From: Acidaminococcus intestini DSM 21505
Lineage (GTDB): Bacteria > Bacillota > Negativicutes > Acidaminococcales > Acidaminococcaceae
Assembly (NCBI RefSeq): GCF_000425045.1
Contig: NZ_AULA01000022.1
Span: 1-42,795, forward strand
Direction: 5' to 3'
Length of the DNA: 42,795 bases
Positions 25,991-34,605 of this stretch are shown here, in pieces. How positions within the stretch are numbered: position 1 is the stretch's first letter; every line of letters starts with the position of its first letter. Made by a program: the position numbers and the translations under genes. Under the pieces are notes generated by a model, which saw nothing but the letters and a program-made list of their open reading frames with translations, had not been told where the DNA came from and ran no database searches.

Positions 25991-27436
25991 TTAGCCGAGA
26001 ATGCTCTTCTTGATCATCTGGTTGACCATGCCCGGGTTGGCTTTGCCGCGGGATTTTTTCATGATCTGTCCTACAAGGAAGCCAATGGCTTTATCCTTAC
26101 CCGCTTTGATATCCGCAACAGACTGCGGATTGGCAGCAAGGACTTCGTCGACCATGGCTTGGATAGCGCCAGCGTCGCTCACCTGTTCAAGGCCCAGTTC
26201 CTTAACAAGGGCAGCCGGAGCTTTGTCGGTCTTGAGCATTTCCGCAAAGACTTTCTTGGCAAGCTTGCTCGAAAGGACGCCTTTATTGATGAGGTTGACC
26301 ATTTCCCCAAGATGGGTCGGGGAAACGGGGAATTCGCCAATGGTCACGCTATTGGCATTAAGATAAGCCGATACGTCACCGAGCATCCAGTTGGCGACAC
26401 TCTTGGCGTCTTCCGTTGATTTAGCGGCTTCATCAAAGTAAGCGGCAAATTTCTTGTCCGATACAATGAGTTCAGCATTGTATTCATCGAGGCCTTTTTC
26501 CTTCATGAGGCGGTCTTTCTTCGCATCAGGGAGTTCAGGCAGTTCGCTCTTGGCCTTTTCGATCCACGCGTCATCAATGATGATGGGCGCAAGATCCGGT
26601 TCCGGGAAATAGCGATAGTCATGAGCCTCTTCCTTGGAACGCATGGAGAAGGTCATGCCCTGGGCATCATCCCACGTACGGGTTTCCTGGACGACGTGCC
26701 CGCCGTCTTCGAGTATCTCTTTCTGACGCTGGACTTCATACTCAATGGCCCGTTCCAAGGCTTTGAAGGAGTTCAGGTTCTTGATTTCTGCACGGGTGCC
26801 ATATTCCTTGCTGCCTACAGGCATGATGGAGATATTGGCATCGCAGCGCATGGATCCTTCTTCCATTTTTCCATCGCAGACTTCCGTGTACTGCAGGTAG
26901 GAACGGAGTTTTTCCATATAAGCACGGGCTTCTGCCGCACTTCTCATATCCGGTTCGGAAACGATTTCGATAAGGGGCACACCGGCACGGTTATAGTCAA
27001 CGGCGGAAGAGTCGCTCGTTGAAATGGTGGCACCGGAATGGACGAGCTTACCAGCATCTTCTTCCATATGAATTCTCGTAATGCCAATGCGCTTGGTTTC
27101 ACCATTTACGTTGACATCAACATGACCGCCCAAGGCGATAGGCTGATAGAACTGGGAAATCTGGTAGGCTTTGGCAAGATCTGGATAGTAATAGTTTTTC
27201 CGGTCAAACTTGCTGTAGTGCTGGATATCACAATTGACAGCCAGGGCAAACCGCAGGGCAAATTCAACCATTTGCTTGTTCATGACCGGCAGGGCGCCAG
27301 GCATACCAAGGCAGACAGGGCAGACATGGGTGTTCGGTTCGCTGCCAAAGGCAGTGGAGCAGGAGCAGAAAGCTTTGGTCTTCGTCTTTAGTTCGGCATG
27401 GACTTCAAGACCAATTACAGTAGTATATTCAGTCAT
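25991..27436 (-). CDS. gatB: Asp-tRNA(Asn)/Glu-tRNA(Gln) amidotransferase subunit B
   Basis: 481-residue tRNA-binding and kinase subunit of GatCAB, which converts Glu-tRNA(Gln) or Asp-tRNA(Asn) to the amide form. N-terminal VIGLEVHAELKTKTKAFC and CPVCLGMPGALPVMN (a zinc-type Cys pair) are diagnostic; the C-terminal YqeY-like tail ends with GKANPGMVNQMIKKSI. ATG overlaps the gatA stop by one base (TAATG), so translation is coupled. Last gene of gatC-gatA-gatB. Confidence 0.97.
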   Translation of the reverse strand: MTEYTTVIGLEVHAELKTKTKAFCSCSTAFGSEPNTHVCPVCLGMPGALPVMNKQMVEFALRFALAVNCDIQHYSKFDRKNYYYPDLAKAYQISQFYQPIALGGHVDVNVNGETKRIGITRIHMEEDAGKLVHSGATISTSDSSAVDYNRAGVPLIEIVSEPDMRSAAEARAYMEKLRSYLQYTEVCDGKMEEGSMRCDANISIMPVGSKEYGTRAEIKNLNSFKALERAIEYEVQRQKEILEDGGHVVQETRTWDDAQGMTFSMRSKEEAHDYRYFPEPDLAPIIIDDAWIEKAKSELPELPDAKKDRLMKEKGLDEYNAELIVSDKKFAAYFDEAAKSTEDAKSVANWMLGDVSAYLNANSVTIGEFPVSPTHLGEMVNLINKGVLSSKLAKKVFAEMLKTDKAPAALVKELGLEQVSDAGAIQAMVDEVLAANPQSVADIKAGKDKAIGFLVGQIMKKSRGKANPGMVNQMIKKSILG

Positions 27437-28902
27437 TATTTCTTACCTCCCAGGGGCGCCACGGCTTTGTGGAATTCCGTAGCCTGTTCAAAGGTGTAAG
27501 CGGCGCGCAGCAGGGTTTCCTCGCCAAGCGGTTTGCCGATGAGCTGGGCACCAACGGGCATGCCATCCACAAATCCGCAGGGGATGGACATACCGGGCAG
27601 GCCGGCCATGTTGACAGGAATGGTCGTCACATCAAGCATATAGACCGTCAGGGGATCCATCTTGGCATCGAGTGAGTAGGCCACGACCGGGCTCGTCGGG
27701 GTAAGCAGGAGGTCACAGGTCTCAAAGGCCTTCTGGTAGTCCTGACGGATGAGGGTACGGACCTGCATGGCTTTGTTGTAGTAAGCGTCGTAATAACCAG
27801 AGCTTAAGACGTAGGTCCCAAGCATGATGCGGCGGCGCACTTCCTCGCCAAAGCCTTCCGTACGGGTGGCGGCCATCATTTCCGGGGCCGATTTGGCAGA
27901 AAGGTCACGGAAGCCGTAACGAACACCGTCAAAACGGCCAAGATTGGCCGACGCTTCTGCCGGTGCGATGATGTAGTACGTAATGACGGCATATTCCGTA
28001 TGAGGCAGGGAAACTTCAACGACTTTTGCGCCCAGCTCCTCATATTTTTTCGCCGTCAATTTGATCTGTTCAGCGACTTTGGGATCGGTCCCCTTGCCAA
28101 AAAACTCCTTCGGGAGGCTGATGACCATGTCCTTTACGTCCTGTTTCAAGGCTTTCGTGAAGTCGGGCACAGGGACATTTGCACTAGTCGAATCATGGGC
28201 GTCTACGCCGCAGATTGTGTTGAGGACAATCGCCGCATCGGTCACATCCTTCGTGATGGGCCCAATCTGGTCAAGGGAAGAAGCAAAGGCAATGCAGCCA
28301 TAACGGGAGACACGGCCATAGGTCGGTTTGATTCCGACACAGCCATTAAAGGAAGCAGGCTGACGGATGGATCCGCCCGTATCACTGCCCAGGGACCAAA
28401 TAGCTTCGCCGGCTGCGATAGCAGCGGCACTGCCGCCGGAAGAACCGCCCGGTACGCGGGTAAGATCCCAAGGGTTCGACGTGGCCTTGAAATAACTTGT
28501 TTCCGTCGTGGAACCCATGGCAAATTCATCCATGTTGGTCTTACCGATAAAGACCGTATCATCCTTACGGAGATTTTCAATGACGTGGGCATCGTAGACG
28601 GGCTGGAAGTTTTCCAGGATCTTTGAAGCACACGTCAGGCGCATACCTTTGAGGCTGATATTGTCCTTGATGGCGCCGGGAATCCCCGTCAGCGGCTTTA
28701 TGGCCTCACCCGCGGCAATCTTCTGGTCGACTTCGCGAGCTTTCTTCAGGGCCCCTTCTTTATCCAAGGTAATGTATGCCTTGACACTGTCTTCGACTTT
28801 GTCAATGCGGTCAAAGACTTTTTCGGTCAGTTCCACGGAGCTGATTTCTTTTTTGGTCAGCTTCTCATGGAGATCGTGAACAGTTTCATTATATAACGTC
28901 AC
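27436..28902 (-). CDS. gatA: Asp-tRNA(Asn)/Glu-tRNA(Gln) amidotransferase subunit A
   Basis: 488-residue amidase subunit that releases ammonia from glutamine. The amidase catalytic set is visible: Lys79 in GAIKDN, Ser154 in PGGSSGGSAAA and Ser178 in GSDTGGSIRQP. The start is GTG 28902, seven bases after AGGAGG. Fourteen bases separate it from gatC. Confidence 0.97.
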   Translation of the reverse strand: MTLYNETVHDLHEKLTKKEISSVELTEKVFDRIDKVEDSVKAYITLDKEGALKKAREVDQKIAAGEAIKPLTGIPGAIKDNISLKGMRLTCASKILENFQPVYDAHVIENLRKDDTVFIGKTNMDEFAMGSTTETSYFKATSNPWDLTRVPGGSSGGSAAAIAAGEAIWSLGSDTGGSIRQPASFNGCVGIKPTYGRVSRYGCIAFASSLDQIGPITKDVTDAAIVLNTICGVDAHDSTSANVPVPDFTKALKQDVKDMVISLPKEFFGKGTDPKVAEQIKLTAKKYEELGAKVVEVSLPHTEYAVITYYIIAPAEASANLGRFDGVRYGFRDLSAKSAPEMMAATRTEGFGEEVRRRIMLGTYVLSSGYYDAYYNKAMQVRTLIRQDYQKAFETCDLLLTPTSPVVAYSLDAKMDPLTVYMLDVTTIPVNMAGLPGMSIPCGFVDGMPVGAQLIGKPLGEETLLRAAYTFEQATEFHKAVAPLGGKK

Positions 28903-28916
28903 AGTGCTTCCTCCTC

Positions 28917-29204
28917 TTATTCGATGACGCGGGGTACCTTAAAGCCGCCATCATGTTCTTCCGGTGCATTTTTCATGGCGTCCTCGTGGGAGAGCCCTTC
29001 TTGGGGCACATCTTCACGGAAGACATTGCTCGTCGGAAGGACATAAGGAGAAGGTTCAATTCCCGTCGTATCGACTTGTTTCAGGATTTCCGCATAATTA
29101 AGGATCTGGTTGAACTGGTCCTCGAATTTTTCCAGCTCATCTGCCGGCACATTGAGTCTCGACAGAGTTGCGATATGTTTGACATCTTTCGCTGTAATAC
29201 TCAT
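28917..29204 (-). CDS. gatC: Asp-tRNA(Asn)/Glu-tRNA(Gln) amidotransferase subunit C
   Basis: 95-residue scaffold subunit that wraps GatA and GatB. Pattern VKHIATLSRLNVPADEL, then QFNQILNYAEILKQVDT and a C-terminal GGFKVPRVIE is typical. First gene of the operon. Confidence 0.94.
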   Translation of the reverse strand: MSITAKDVKHIATLSRLNVPADELEKFEDQFNQILNYAEILKQVDTTGIEPSPYVLPTSNVFREDVPQEGLSHEDAMKNAPEEHDGGFKVPRVIE

Positions 29205-29240
29205 GGTCTCACCGCCTGTCTATACTTTTAACATCTAATG

Positions 29241-29249
29241 ATTATATCA
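29241..29249 (-). promoter_or_regulatory. Extended -10 promoter of gatCAB
   Basis: TGATATAAT on the minus strand, about 37 bases before the gatC start. Confidence 0.5.
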
Positions 29250-29364
29250 CATGAAAGGACGTGTGAACATCCCCCGCCCCGCCTTTATCCTCACTCAATC
29301 GGCAGAGAACTTCCCTCAGGCCCGATCAAAAACGCCTCGCGCATTTTCTTATACTGAAAGAAGA

Positions 29365-29414
29365 GGCTGTCTTCCAATCAATCATGGGCCTTTCTATTGA
29401 CAGCCGCTTTTTTT
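29365..29414 (+). promoter_or_regulatory. Terminator-like hairpin before the trans-sulfuration gene
   Basis: GGCTGTC pairs with GACAGCC around a 27-base loop, and GCTTTTTTT follows on the plus strand, 86 bases before ATG 29501. TATACT at 29350-29355 could be a -10 element upstream, which would make this a leader attenuator. Otherwise it ends transcription from further left. Confidence 0.45.
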
Positions 29415-29500
29415 CATCGTAAAGTAGTAGAAAATCATTGATGTGATTTCTTTTATGCTTTTTAATCCTATCAATTTTCTATGTTTTAGGAGGGGTTTCC

Positions 29501-30637
29501 ATGAAGTTTCAAACAACCTGTATCCATGGAGACGGGCCCAACGATGCAACGGGTGCCGTTTCACCGGCGATTTACTGTACGTCCACCTTTTCCCATCCTC
29601 ATGTAGGAGAGTCAACAGGCTTCAACTACACCCGGGAATCCAATCCCACCCATGCCCGTTTGGAAAAAGTCATGTCCGCCCTTGAAAGCGGCGTCGATTC
29701 CCTCGCCTTTTCGTCCGGTATGGCTGCCATTGATGCGGTGATGCGTCTTTTTGTATCCGGAGACCATATCCTTACAGGTTTTGATCTTTATGGCGGCTCC
29801 TTCCGTCTCTTCCGTTCCGTCTACGAACCGTACGGTCTAACCTTTTCCGCCGTCCATACAAGCGACCTTGAAGCCGTGGAAAGAGCCATTACACCTAAAA
29901 CAAAGGCCATCTATCTGGAAACACCGACAAATCCCACCATGGAAATCACCGACCTGCGCGCCCTGGCAGAACTTGCCCACAAAAAGGGTCTTCTGGTCAT
30001 CGTTGACAATACGTTCCTCACCCCATATTTCCAACGCCCTCTGGAACTTGGCTGCGATATTGTCCTGCACAGCGGGACGAAGTACCTGGCCGGTCACAAC
30101 GATATCCTCGCAGGCTTTGTAATCAGCCGGGAAAAATCCATCGCGGAAAAACTTCGTTCCATCTACAAAACGACAGGAGCCTGCCTGAGCGTTTTTGACG
30201 CCTGGCTCATGCTGCGCAGCCTCCGCACCCTCCCCCTGCGTATGCGCCAGCACGAAAAAAATGCAGAAACGCTGGCTGCTTTCCTAAAGACCCAGCCCTA
30301 TGTGCAAAAGGTCCTCTATCCAGGCCTTCCCGAACATCCGGGGTATGAGATCCAGAAAAAACAGGCCACCGGGTTTGGCGGCATGATTTCGTTTTATGTT
30401 GATACACCGGAGCGGGCCAAGAAAATCCTTGAAGGGATTTCCCTCATCCAGTTTGCTGAAAGTTTGGGCGGTGCCGAAAGCCTCATGACCTATCCCCGCA
30501 CCCAGACTCACGCGGACTTGACGCCGGAAGAAGCAAAAGAAAAGGGAATTACGGATACGCTTCTGCGCTTTTCCGTAGGTCTTGAAGATGTAGAAGACCT
30601 CAAGGAAGACCTTTTGTCCGTCTTCAAAAATCTCTAA
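29501..30637 (+). CDS. PLP-dependent trans-sulfuration enzyme (MetB/MetC/MegL family), 378 aa
   Basis: A Cys/Met-metabolism PLP enzyme. Landmarks: YTRESNPTHARLE (phosphate-binding part from the neighbouring subunit), FSSGMAAIDAV, ETPTNPTMEITDL, VDNTFLTPYFQRPLELG and the cofactor lysine Lys194 in HSGTKYLAGHND. It could be a cystathionine gamma-synthase, beta-lyase or methionine gamma-lyase; these cannot be told apart by eye. In an amino-acid fermenter a lyase releasing thiol or H2S is plausible. ATG follows AGGAGG. No linked met genes. Confidence 0.9.
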   Translation: MKFQTTCIHGDGPNDATGAVSPAIYCTSTFSHPHVGESTGFNYTRESNPTHARLEKVMSALESGVDSLAFSSGMAAIDAVMRLFVSGDHILTGFDLYGGSFRLFRSVYEPYGLTFSAVHTSDLEAVERAITPKTKAIYLETPTNPTMEITDLRALAELAHKKGLLVIVDNTFLTPYFQRPLELGCDIVLHSGTKYLAGHNDILAGFVISREKSIAEKLRSIYKTTGACLSVFDAWLMLRSLRTLPLRMRQHEKNAETLAAFLKTQPYVQKVLYPGLPEHPGYEIQKKQATGFGGMISFYVDTPERAKKILEGISLIQFAESLGGAESLMTYPRTQTHADLTPEEAKEKGITDTLLRFSVGLEDVEDLKEDLLSVFKNL

Positions 30638-30649
30638 AACAGTTTCTGG

Positions 30650-30685
30650 GCTGCTCCCCGCCATATGGGGCGGCAGCTCTTTTTT
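30650..30685 (+). terminator. Terminator of the trans-sulfuration gene
   Basis: GCTGCTCCCC pairs with GGGGCGGCAGC (one bulge), followed by CTCTTTTTT. Confidence 0.8.
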
Positions 30686-30778
30686 CATACCTTGCCTCTA
30701 TCCAAATAAGAGGAAATAGTGTAAAATATCCTAAGCCGTAAAACACTTAGAAACGTTAGACAAGGAAAGGAGTACGGC

Positions 30779-31069
30779 ATGGACGATTGCATCAGTGTAC
30801 GCTTTGAAGAAAATAATAACCGTTCCGCAGCTTACGATGGAGACCAAGAAGTAGGGTACTGTTCTTACACCCTTGATGGAGATGTCTGGGTCATTGAACA
30901 CACCGTCGTCGATCCCGCCTATGGAGGAAGAGGCCTGGCCCGCCGTCTCGTGGACGCTGTTGTCATGGGAGCCCGGGACAGCCGCGTCAAGATCCTGCCC
31001 ATGTGTTCCTACGCCGTGAGCCTTTTTAAGAAGGATCATAAATACGACGAAGTAAACGCCAATCTCTAA
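30779..31069 (+). CDS. Small GNAT-like N-acetyltransferase (YidJ/YjdJ type), 96 aa
   Basis: A minimal acetyl-CoA-binding fold: VIEHTVVDPAYGGRGLARRL contains the pyrophosphate loop (GGRGLA), followed by VKILPMCSYAVSLFKK, typical of the short Acetyltransf_CG family. Target unknown. ATG follows AAAGGAG. Single gene ended by a bidirectional terminator. Confidence 0.88.
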   Translation: MDDCISVRFEENNNRSAAYDGDQEVGYCSYTLDGDVWVIEHTVVDPAYGGRGLARRLVDAVVMGARDSRVKILPMCSYAVSLFKKDHKYDEVNANL

Positions 31070-31086
31070 CCATGACGTCAGCATGC

Positions 31087-31130
31087 AAAAAGCCGGAAGA
31101 ACCTATTAACATCGGATCTTCCGGCTTTTT
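31087..31130. terminator. Bidirectional terminator
   Basis: AAAAAGCCGGAAGA pairs with TCTTCCGGCTTTTT. It serves both the GNAT-like gene (plus) and glyS (minus). Confidence 0.88.
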
Positions 31131-31142
31131 AGTATGACGTTT

Positions 31143-33203
31143 TTATTTCATGACAAGAAGAGAGACATCACCCACACAGCCAATGAGACTGCGGATCTTT
31201 GTCAAAAGGGCAAGGCGGTTTTGCTTTACGGCTTCATCCTTATCCATGACCATGACGTCATCAAAGAAATGGTTGATGGGTGCAGAAAGGCTGTCGCAAG
31301 CGGTAAGGACGCCGGCAAAATCACGGGAAAGAAGCATTCCATGTACGTTTTCAGCAGCCTTTTCCACAGCTTCAAAGAGGGCTTTTTCAGCGTCTTCTCT
31401 CAAAAGGGCCTCGGAAACAGGTGCGTCAACGCGACTTTTCTTGGTAATATTTTCCACGCGGGTAAAGGCCTGAAGCGTTTCTGGCGCCTTATCCGTACCG
31501 AGATAGGCCGTCAGGGCATCAGCGGCAGCAAAAGCGTCGCACAGGTCATCCCGGCCTTCAGCACCAAGGACGGCATCGACGATATCGTACCGAACGCCGC
31601 GGTCAAGCATCATGTTCTTGGAACGCTGGGCGAAGAATTCAACAATATCAGCCACAAGTTTGTCTTCACTTTGATTCGTTTTGGGCAGGCGGCTCAAGGT
31701 TTCCTTGATGGCGCTTGTAAGGGCAAAGTGGATGTTTCCATCGGTGACGATATTGAGGATACCCAGGGCCTGGCGGCGCAGGGCATAGGGATCCTGGGAA
31801 CCGGTTGGAGCTTCCCCGCGGCTGAAGGTTGCTGTGATATTATCCAGTTTATCGGCAATGGCAAGGAGACGGCCTTCATTCGTCTGAGGCAGTTCATCGC
31901 CGGCAAAGCGCGGCATGTACTGCTCTCCAATAGCCGTCGAGACCGTATCGCCTTCGCCGTCAAGAAGGGCATATTCACGGCCCATGGTGCCCTGCAGTTC
32001 CGTAAATTCCGTAACCATGCCGGTCACAAGATCGGCCTTGCTGAGGCGGGCTGCGCGAACAAGAGCCTTTTCATCAGCGGCAACGCCCGATTCCTTGAGG
32101 AGGCAGCTCGTAAGGGCTTCGAGGCGTTCCGTCTTTTCATACATATTCCCCATGCCGCGCTGGAAGGCTACATCATGCAGGGCCTCCCGATGTGCTTCAA
32201 GGCTCTTTTTCCGGTCGTTTTCAAAGAAGAAGACCGCGTCGTCAAGACGGGCACGAAGGACGCGTTCGTTGCCGTGGGTCACGATGTCAAGATGTTCACT
32301 GTTGCCGTTGCGGACCGTAATGAAATAAGGCAAAAGCTTGCCGCTGTCATCAAGGACAGGGAAGTAGCGCTGATGGTCGCGCATGGGAGTAATGACAGCT
32401 TCTTTCGGGAGCTTCAGGTACTTATCATCAATGGAACCGCAAAGGGCCGTCGGATATTCGACAAGATAAGTGACTTCATCGAGCAGGTCTTCAGAAATGG
32501 CCGTATGGCCGCCGGCTTTTTTGCCCAACGCTTCAATCTGTTCCCGGATGAGGGCACGGCGTTTTTCCACGTCGACAATGATGAAGTTTTCTTCGAGGGT
32601 TTTTACATAAGCCTCGGCCGAAGGAATCGTAATGGTCTGACTGCCCAGGAAGCGATGGCCGCGGGTCACATTGCCGCTTTTGACATCGTTTGCTTCAACA
32701 GGAATGACTTCACTGTCAAGAAGGGCCACCATCCAGTGGAAAGGACGGACAAACCCGAAGTCATAGTCGGCCCAGCGCATGGTCTTTGGGAAGGACAGGC
32801 TGTGGAGAATATCATCCAACAAGGCAGGCAGCAGGACCTTGGTTTCACCGCCCTTTGTGTGTTTGATGGCATAAACGTAACCATCCCGTTTTTCAAGGGC
32901 AGAGACTTCCACACCCTGACCGCGGGCAAAGCCCTGGACGGCTTTCGTCGGGTTGCCGTCTGCGTCAAAGGCAATCTTGAGGGATGGACCTTTGCTCTCT
33001 GCCGTCATATCTTCCTGACGGTCAGCAATGCCTTCAGCCACAAAGGCCATGCGGCGCGGCGTTCCGTAGACGCTGACTTTTTCAAAAGGAATACGGGCTT
33101 CCTTGAGTTTTGTTTCTGCCAGTTCCTTATAGTTTTTCAAGATACCCGGCATGTATTGGGCCGGCATTTCTTCCGTTCCGATTTCATATAATAACGTAGC
33201 CAT
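31143..33203 (-). CDS. glyS: Glycyl-tRNA synthetase beta subunit
   Basis: 686 residues. The beta subunit of the alpha2-beta2 bacterial GlyRS binds tRNA-Gly. Starts LLYEIGTEEMPAQYMPGIL; FGFVRPFHWMVAL and the HD-like and anticodon-binding parts follow (GRLLAIADKLDNITATF). The ATG overlaps the glyQ stop by one base (TAATG). Confidence 0.97.
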   Translation of the reverse strand: MATLLYEIGTEEMPAQYMPGILKNYKELAETKLKEARIPFEKVSVYGTPRRMAFVAEGIADRQEDMTAESKGPSLKIAFDADGNPTKAVQGFARGQGVEVSALEKRDGYVYAIKHTKGGETKVLLPALLDDILHSLSFPKTMRWADYDFGFVRPFHWMVALLDSEVIPVEANDVKSGNVTRGHRFLGSQTITIPSAEAYVKTLEENFIIVDVEKRRALIREQIEALGKKAGGHTAISEDLLDEVTYLVEYPTALCGSIDDKYLKLPKEAVITPMRDHQRYFPVLDDSGKLLPYFITVRNGNSEHLDIVTHGNERVLRARLDDAVFFFENDRKKSLEAHREALHDVAFQRGMGNMYEKTERLEALTSCLLKESGVAADEKALVRAARLSKADLVTGMVTEFTELQGTMGREYALLDGEGDTVSTAIGEQYMPRFAGDELPQTNEGRLLAIADKLDNITATFSRGEAPTGSQDPYALRRQALGILNIVTDGNIHFALTSAIKETLSRLPKTNQSEDKLVADIVEFFAQRSKNMMLDRGVRYDIVDAVLGAEGRDDLCDAFAAADALTAYLGTDKAPETLQAFTRVENITKKSRVDAPVSEALLREDAEKALFEAVEKAAENVHGMLLSRDFAGVLTACDSLSAPINHFFDDVMVMDKDEAVKQNRLALLTKIRSLIGCVGDVSLLVMK

Positions 33204-34081
33204 TAGTTGTTCCCTCTCTTCAGCATAGGAAATCCCATCTTTTCACGCTGTTCCACATACGCCGCGGCGCACAGGCGGGCCAGGGCGCGGACACGGCCGA
33301 TGTAGTTGGTCCGTTCGTCAACGCTGATGGCACCTCGGGCGTCCAAAAGGTTGAACGTATGGGAGCACTTGAGCACATAATCATAAGCTGGATGGATGTT
33401 CCCCGTTAACAGGACCCTTTTGGCTTCCTTTTCATATTTATCAAAGAGGTCAAAGAGCAGATCCGTATCGGCAATATCAAAGCTGTAGCAGGACTGTTCC
33501 ACCTCGTTTGTGTGATACACATCGCCGTAGGTCACATCGCCCACCCATTTGATGTCGTAGACATTTTCCACACCTTGGATATACATGGCAAGGCGTTCGA
33601 GGCCGTACGTGATTTCAACGGCAACAGGTTTGATATCAAGGCTGCCAACTTGTTGGAAGTAGGTGAACTGCGTCACTTCCATCCCGTCGAGCCAGACCTC
33701 CCAGCCCATGCCCCAGGCACCCAGGGTCGGCGATTCCCAATTGTCTTCAACAAAACGGATATCGTGTTCTTCGGGATGGATCCCTAGTTCGCGCAGGCTT
33801 TCAAGATACAGTTCCTGAATGTTATCCGGAGACGGTTTCATGATGACCTGGAACTGATGATGCTGATAAAGGCGGTTAGGGTTATCGCCATAACGTCCGT
33901 CAGCCGGGCGGCGGGACGGTTCCACATAGCATACGTTCCACGGCTCCGGTCCCAAGACGCGAAGGAAAGTTGCCGGGTTCATGGTCCCAGCTCCTTTTTC
34001 TACGTCATAAGGATGGAAGTTGATGCATTGCTGACGCCCCCAATAGGCACTCAGCGCCGAAATGATGTCTTGGAAATTCAT
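33203..34081 (-). CDS. glyQ: Glycyl-tRNA synthetase alpha subunit
   Basis: 292-residue catalytic class II subunit. [17 protein letters not shown] at the start, then [18 protein letters not shown] and VQPSRRPTDGRYGENPNR-like [18 protein letters not shown] are diagnostic. ATG follows AGGAGG. Controlled by the T-box upstream. Confidence 0.97.
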   Translation of the reverse strand: MNFQDIISALSAYWGRQQCINFHPYDVEKGAGTMNPATFLRVLGPEPWNVCYVEPSRRPADGRYGDNPNRLYQHHQFQVIMKPSPDNIQELYLESLRELGIHPEEHDIRFVEDNWESPTLGAWGMGWEVWLDGMEVTQFTYFQQVGSLDIKPVAVEITYGLERLAMYIQGVENVYDIKWVGDVTYGDVYHTNEVEQSCYSFDIADTDLLFDLFDKYEKEAKRVLLTGNIHPAYDYVLKCSHTFNLLDARGAISVDERTNYIGRVRALARLCAAAYVEQREKMGFPMLKRGNN

Positions 34082-34083
34082 GG

Positions 34084-34243
34084 TTTTCTCCTCCTAAACA
34101 AAAACTCCCGTCTCTGCAATATAGACGAGAATCATCTACATTACAGGGACGGGAGTGACTTCCGCGGTTCCACCCTGTTTGCTGCCAAGGCAGCCTCTCT
34201 TGTGGTACAGTCGCTCAGGGATGCCAACCCCCTCATTGCGCTC
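34084..34243 (-). promoter_or_regulatory. Glycine T-box leader of glyQS
   Basis: On the minus strand the T-box core AGGGTGGAACCGCG lies at 34163-34176. A terminator follows: GACGGGAGT with ACTCCCGTC and a short T run (34100-34157). Uncharged tRNA-Gly is expected to block that terminator. The leader upstream forms stem I; a GGC triplet in GTTGGCATCCC could be the specifier. Confidence 0.92.
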
Positions 34244-34248
34244 CGAAC

Positions 34249-34277
34249 AATATAGCAAAATTGGGAAAGATTGTCAA
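34249..34277 (-). promoter_or_regulatory. Promoter of glyQS
   Basis: On the minus strand perfect TTGACA (34272-34277) and TATATT (34249-34254), 17-bp spacing. Confidence 0.8.
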
Positions 34278-34279
34278 GG

Positions 34280-34600
34280 CAGCGGTGGAAAAAGGCGGTC
34301 GAGATGTGATGCTAAAAGACCGTGAGACACGGACCCAAACCGCCCCCCTGCGGGGGATGGGTCGGAATTACATTCACCTGGAAACATGTCCCTGCAGCAT
34401 CACAGCTGCCTTTTTATCTTTTAGCTCGACAGCCAGCGCCGAAGAGTCATGACAGCATGATGGCCCCTTTTACGTTTTTCCCAATCGCAGTACGTTCCTT
34501 CTTCCAATATGCCATGAGCCCATTGCTTCGGATATGTTTCTGAAGCAATGGGCTCATGTTTTCCATCAAATCGGAGCGATGTCCACGCCGATTAAATTAT
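34280..34600 (-). repeat. Dispersed repeat, long copy after the APC permease
   Basis: On the minus strand it begins six bases after the permease stop: ACATCGCTCCGATTTGATGG, then CATGAGCCCATTGCTTC pairing with GAAGCAATGGGCTCATG (a perfect long hairpin). It continues with the segment shared with 2486-2527 (CTGGCTGTCGAGCTAAAAG) and with GGGACATGTTTCC shared with 21061-21240. It runs up to the glyQS promoter. Three modules in one copy. Confidence 0.65.
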
Positions 34601-34605
34601 TAAGG

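Noticed and set aside
31134-33191. A 685-codon plus-strand frame opposite glyS
   Set aside because: Same antisense effect; glyS is certain and the mirror frame has no recognisable domain.
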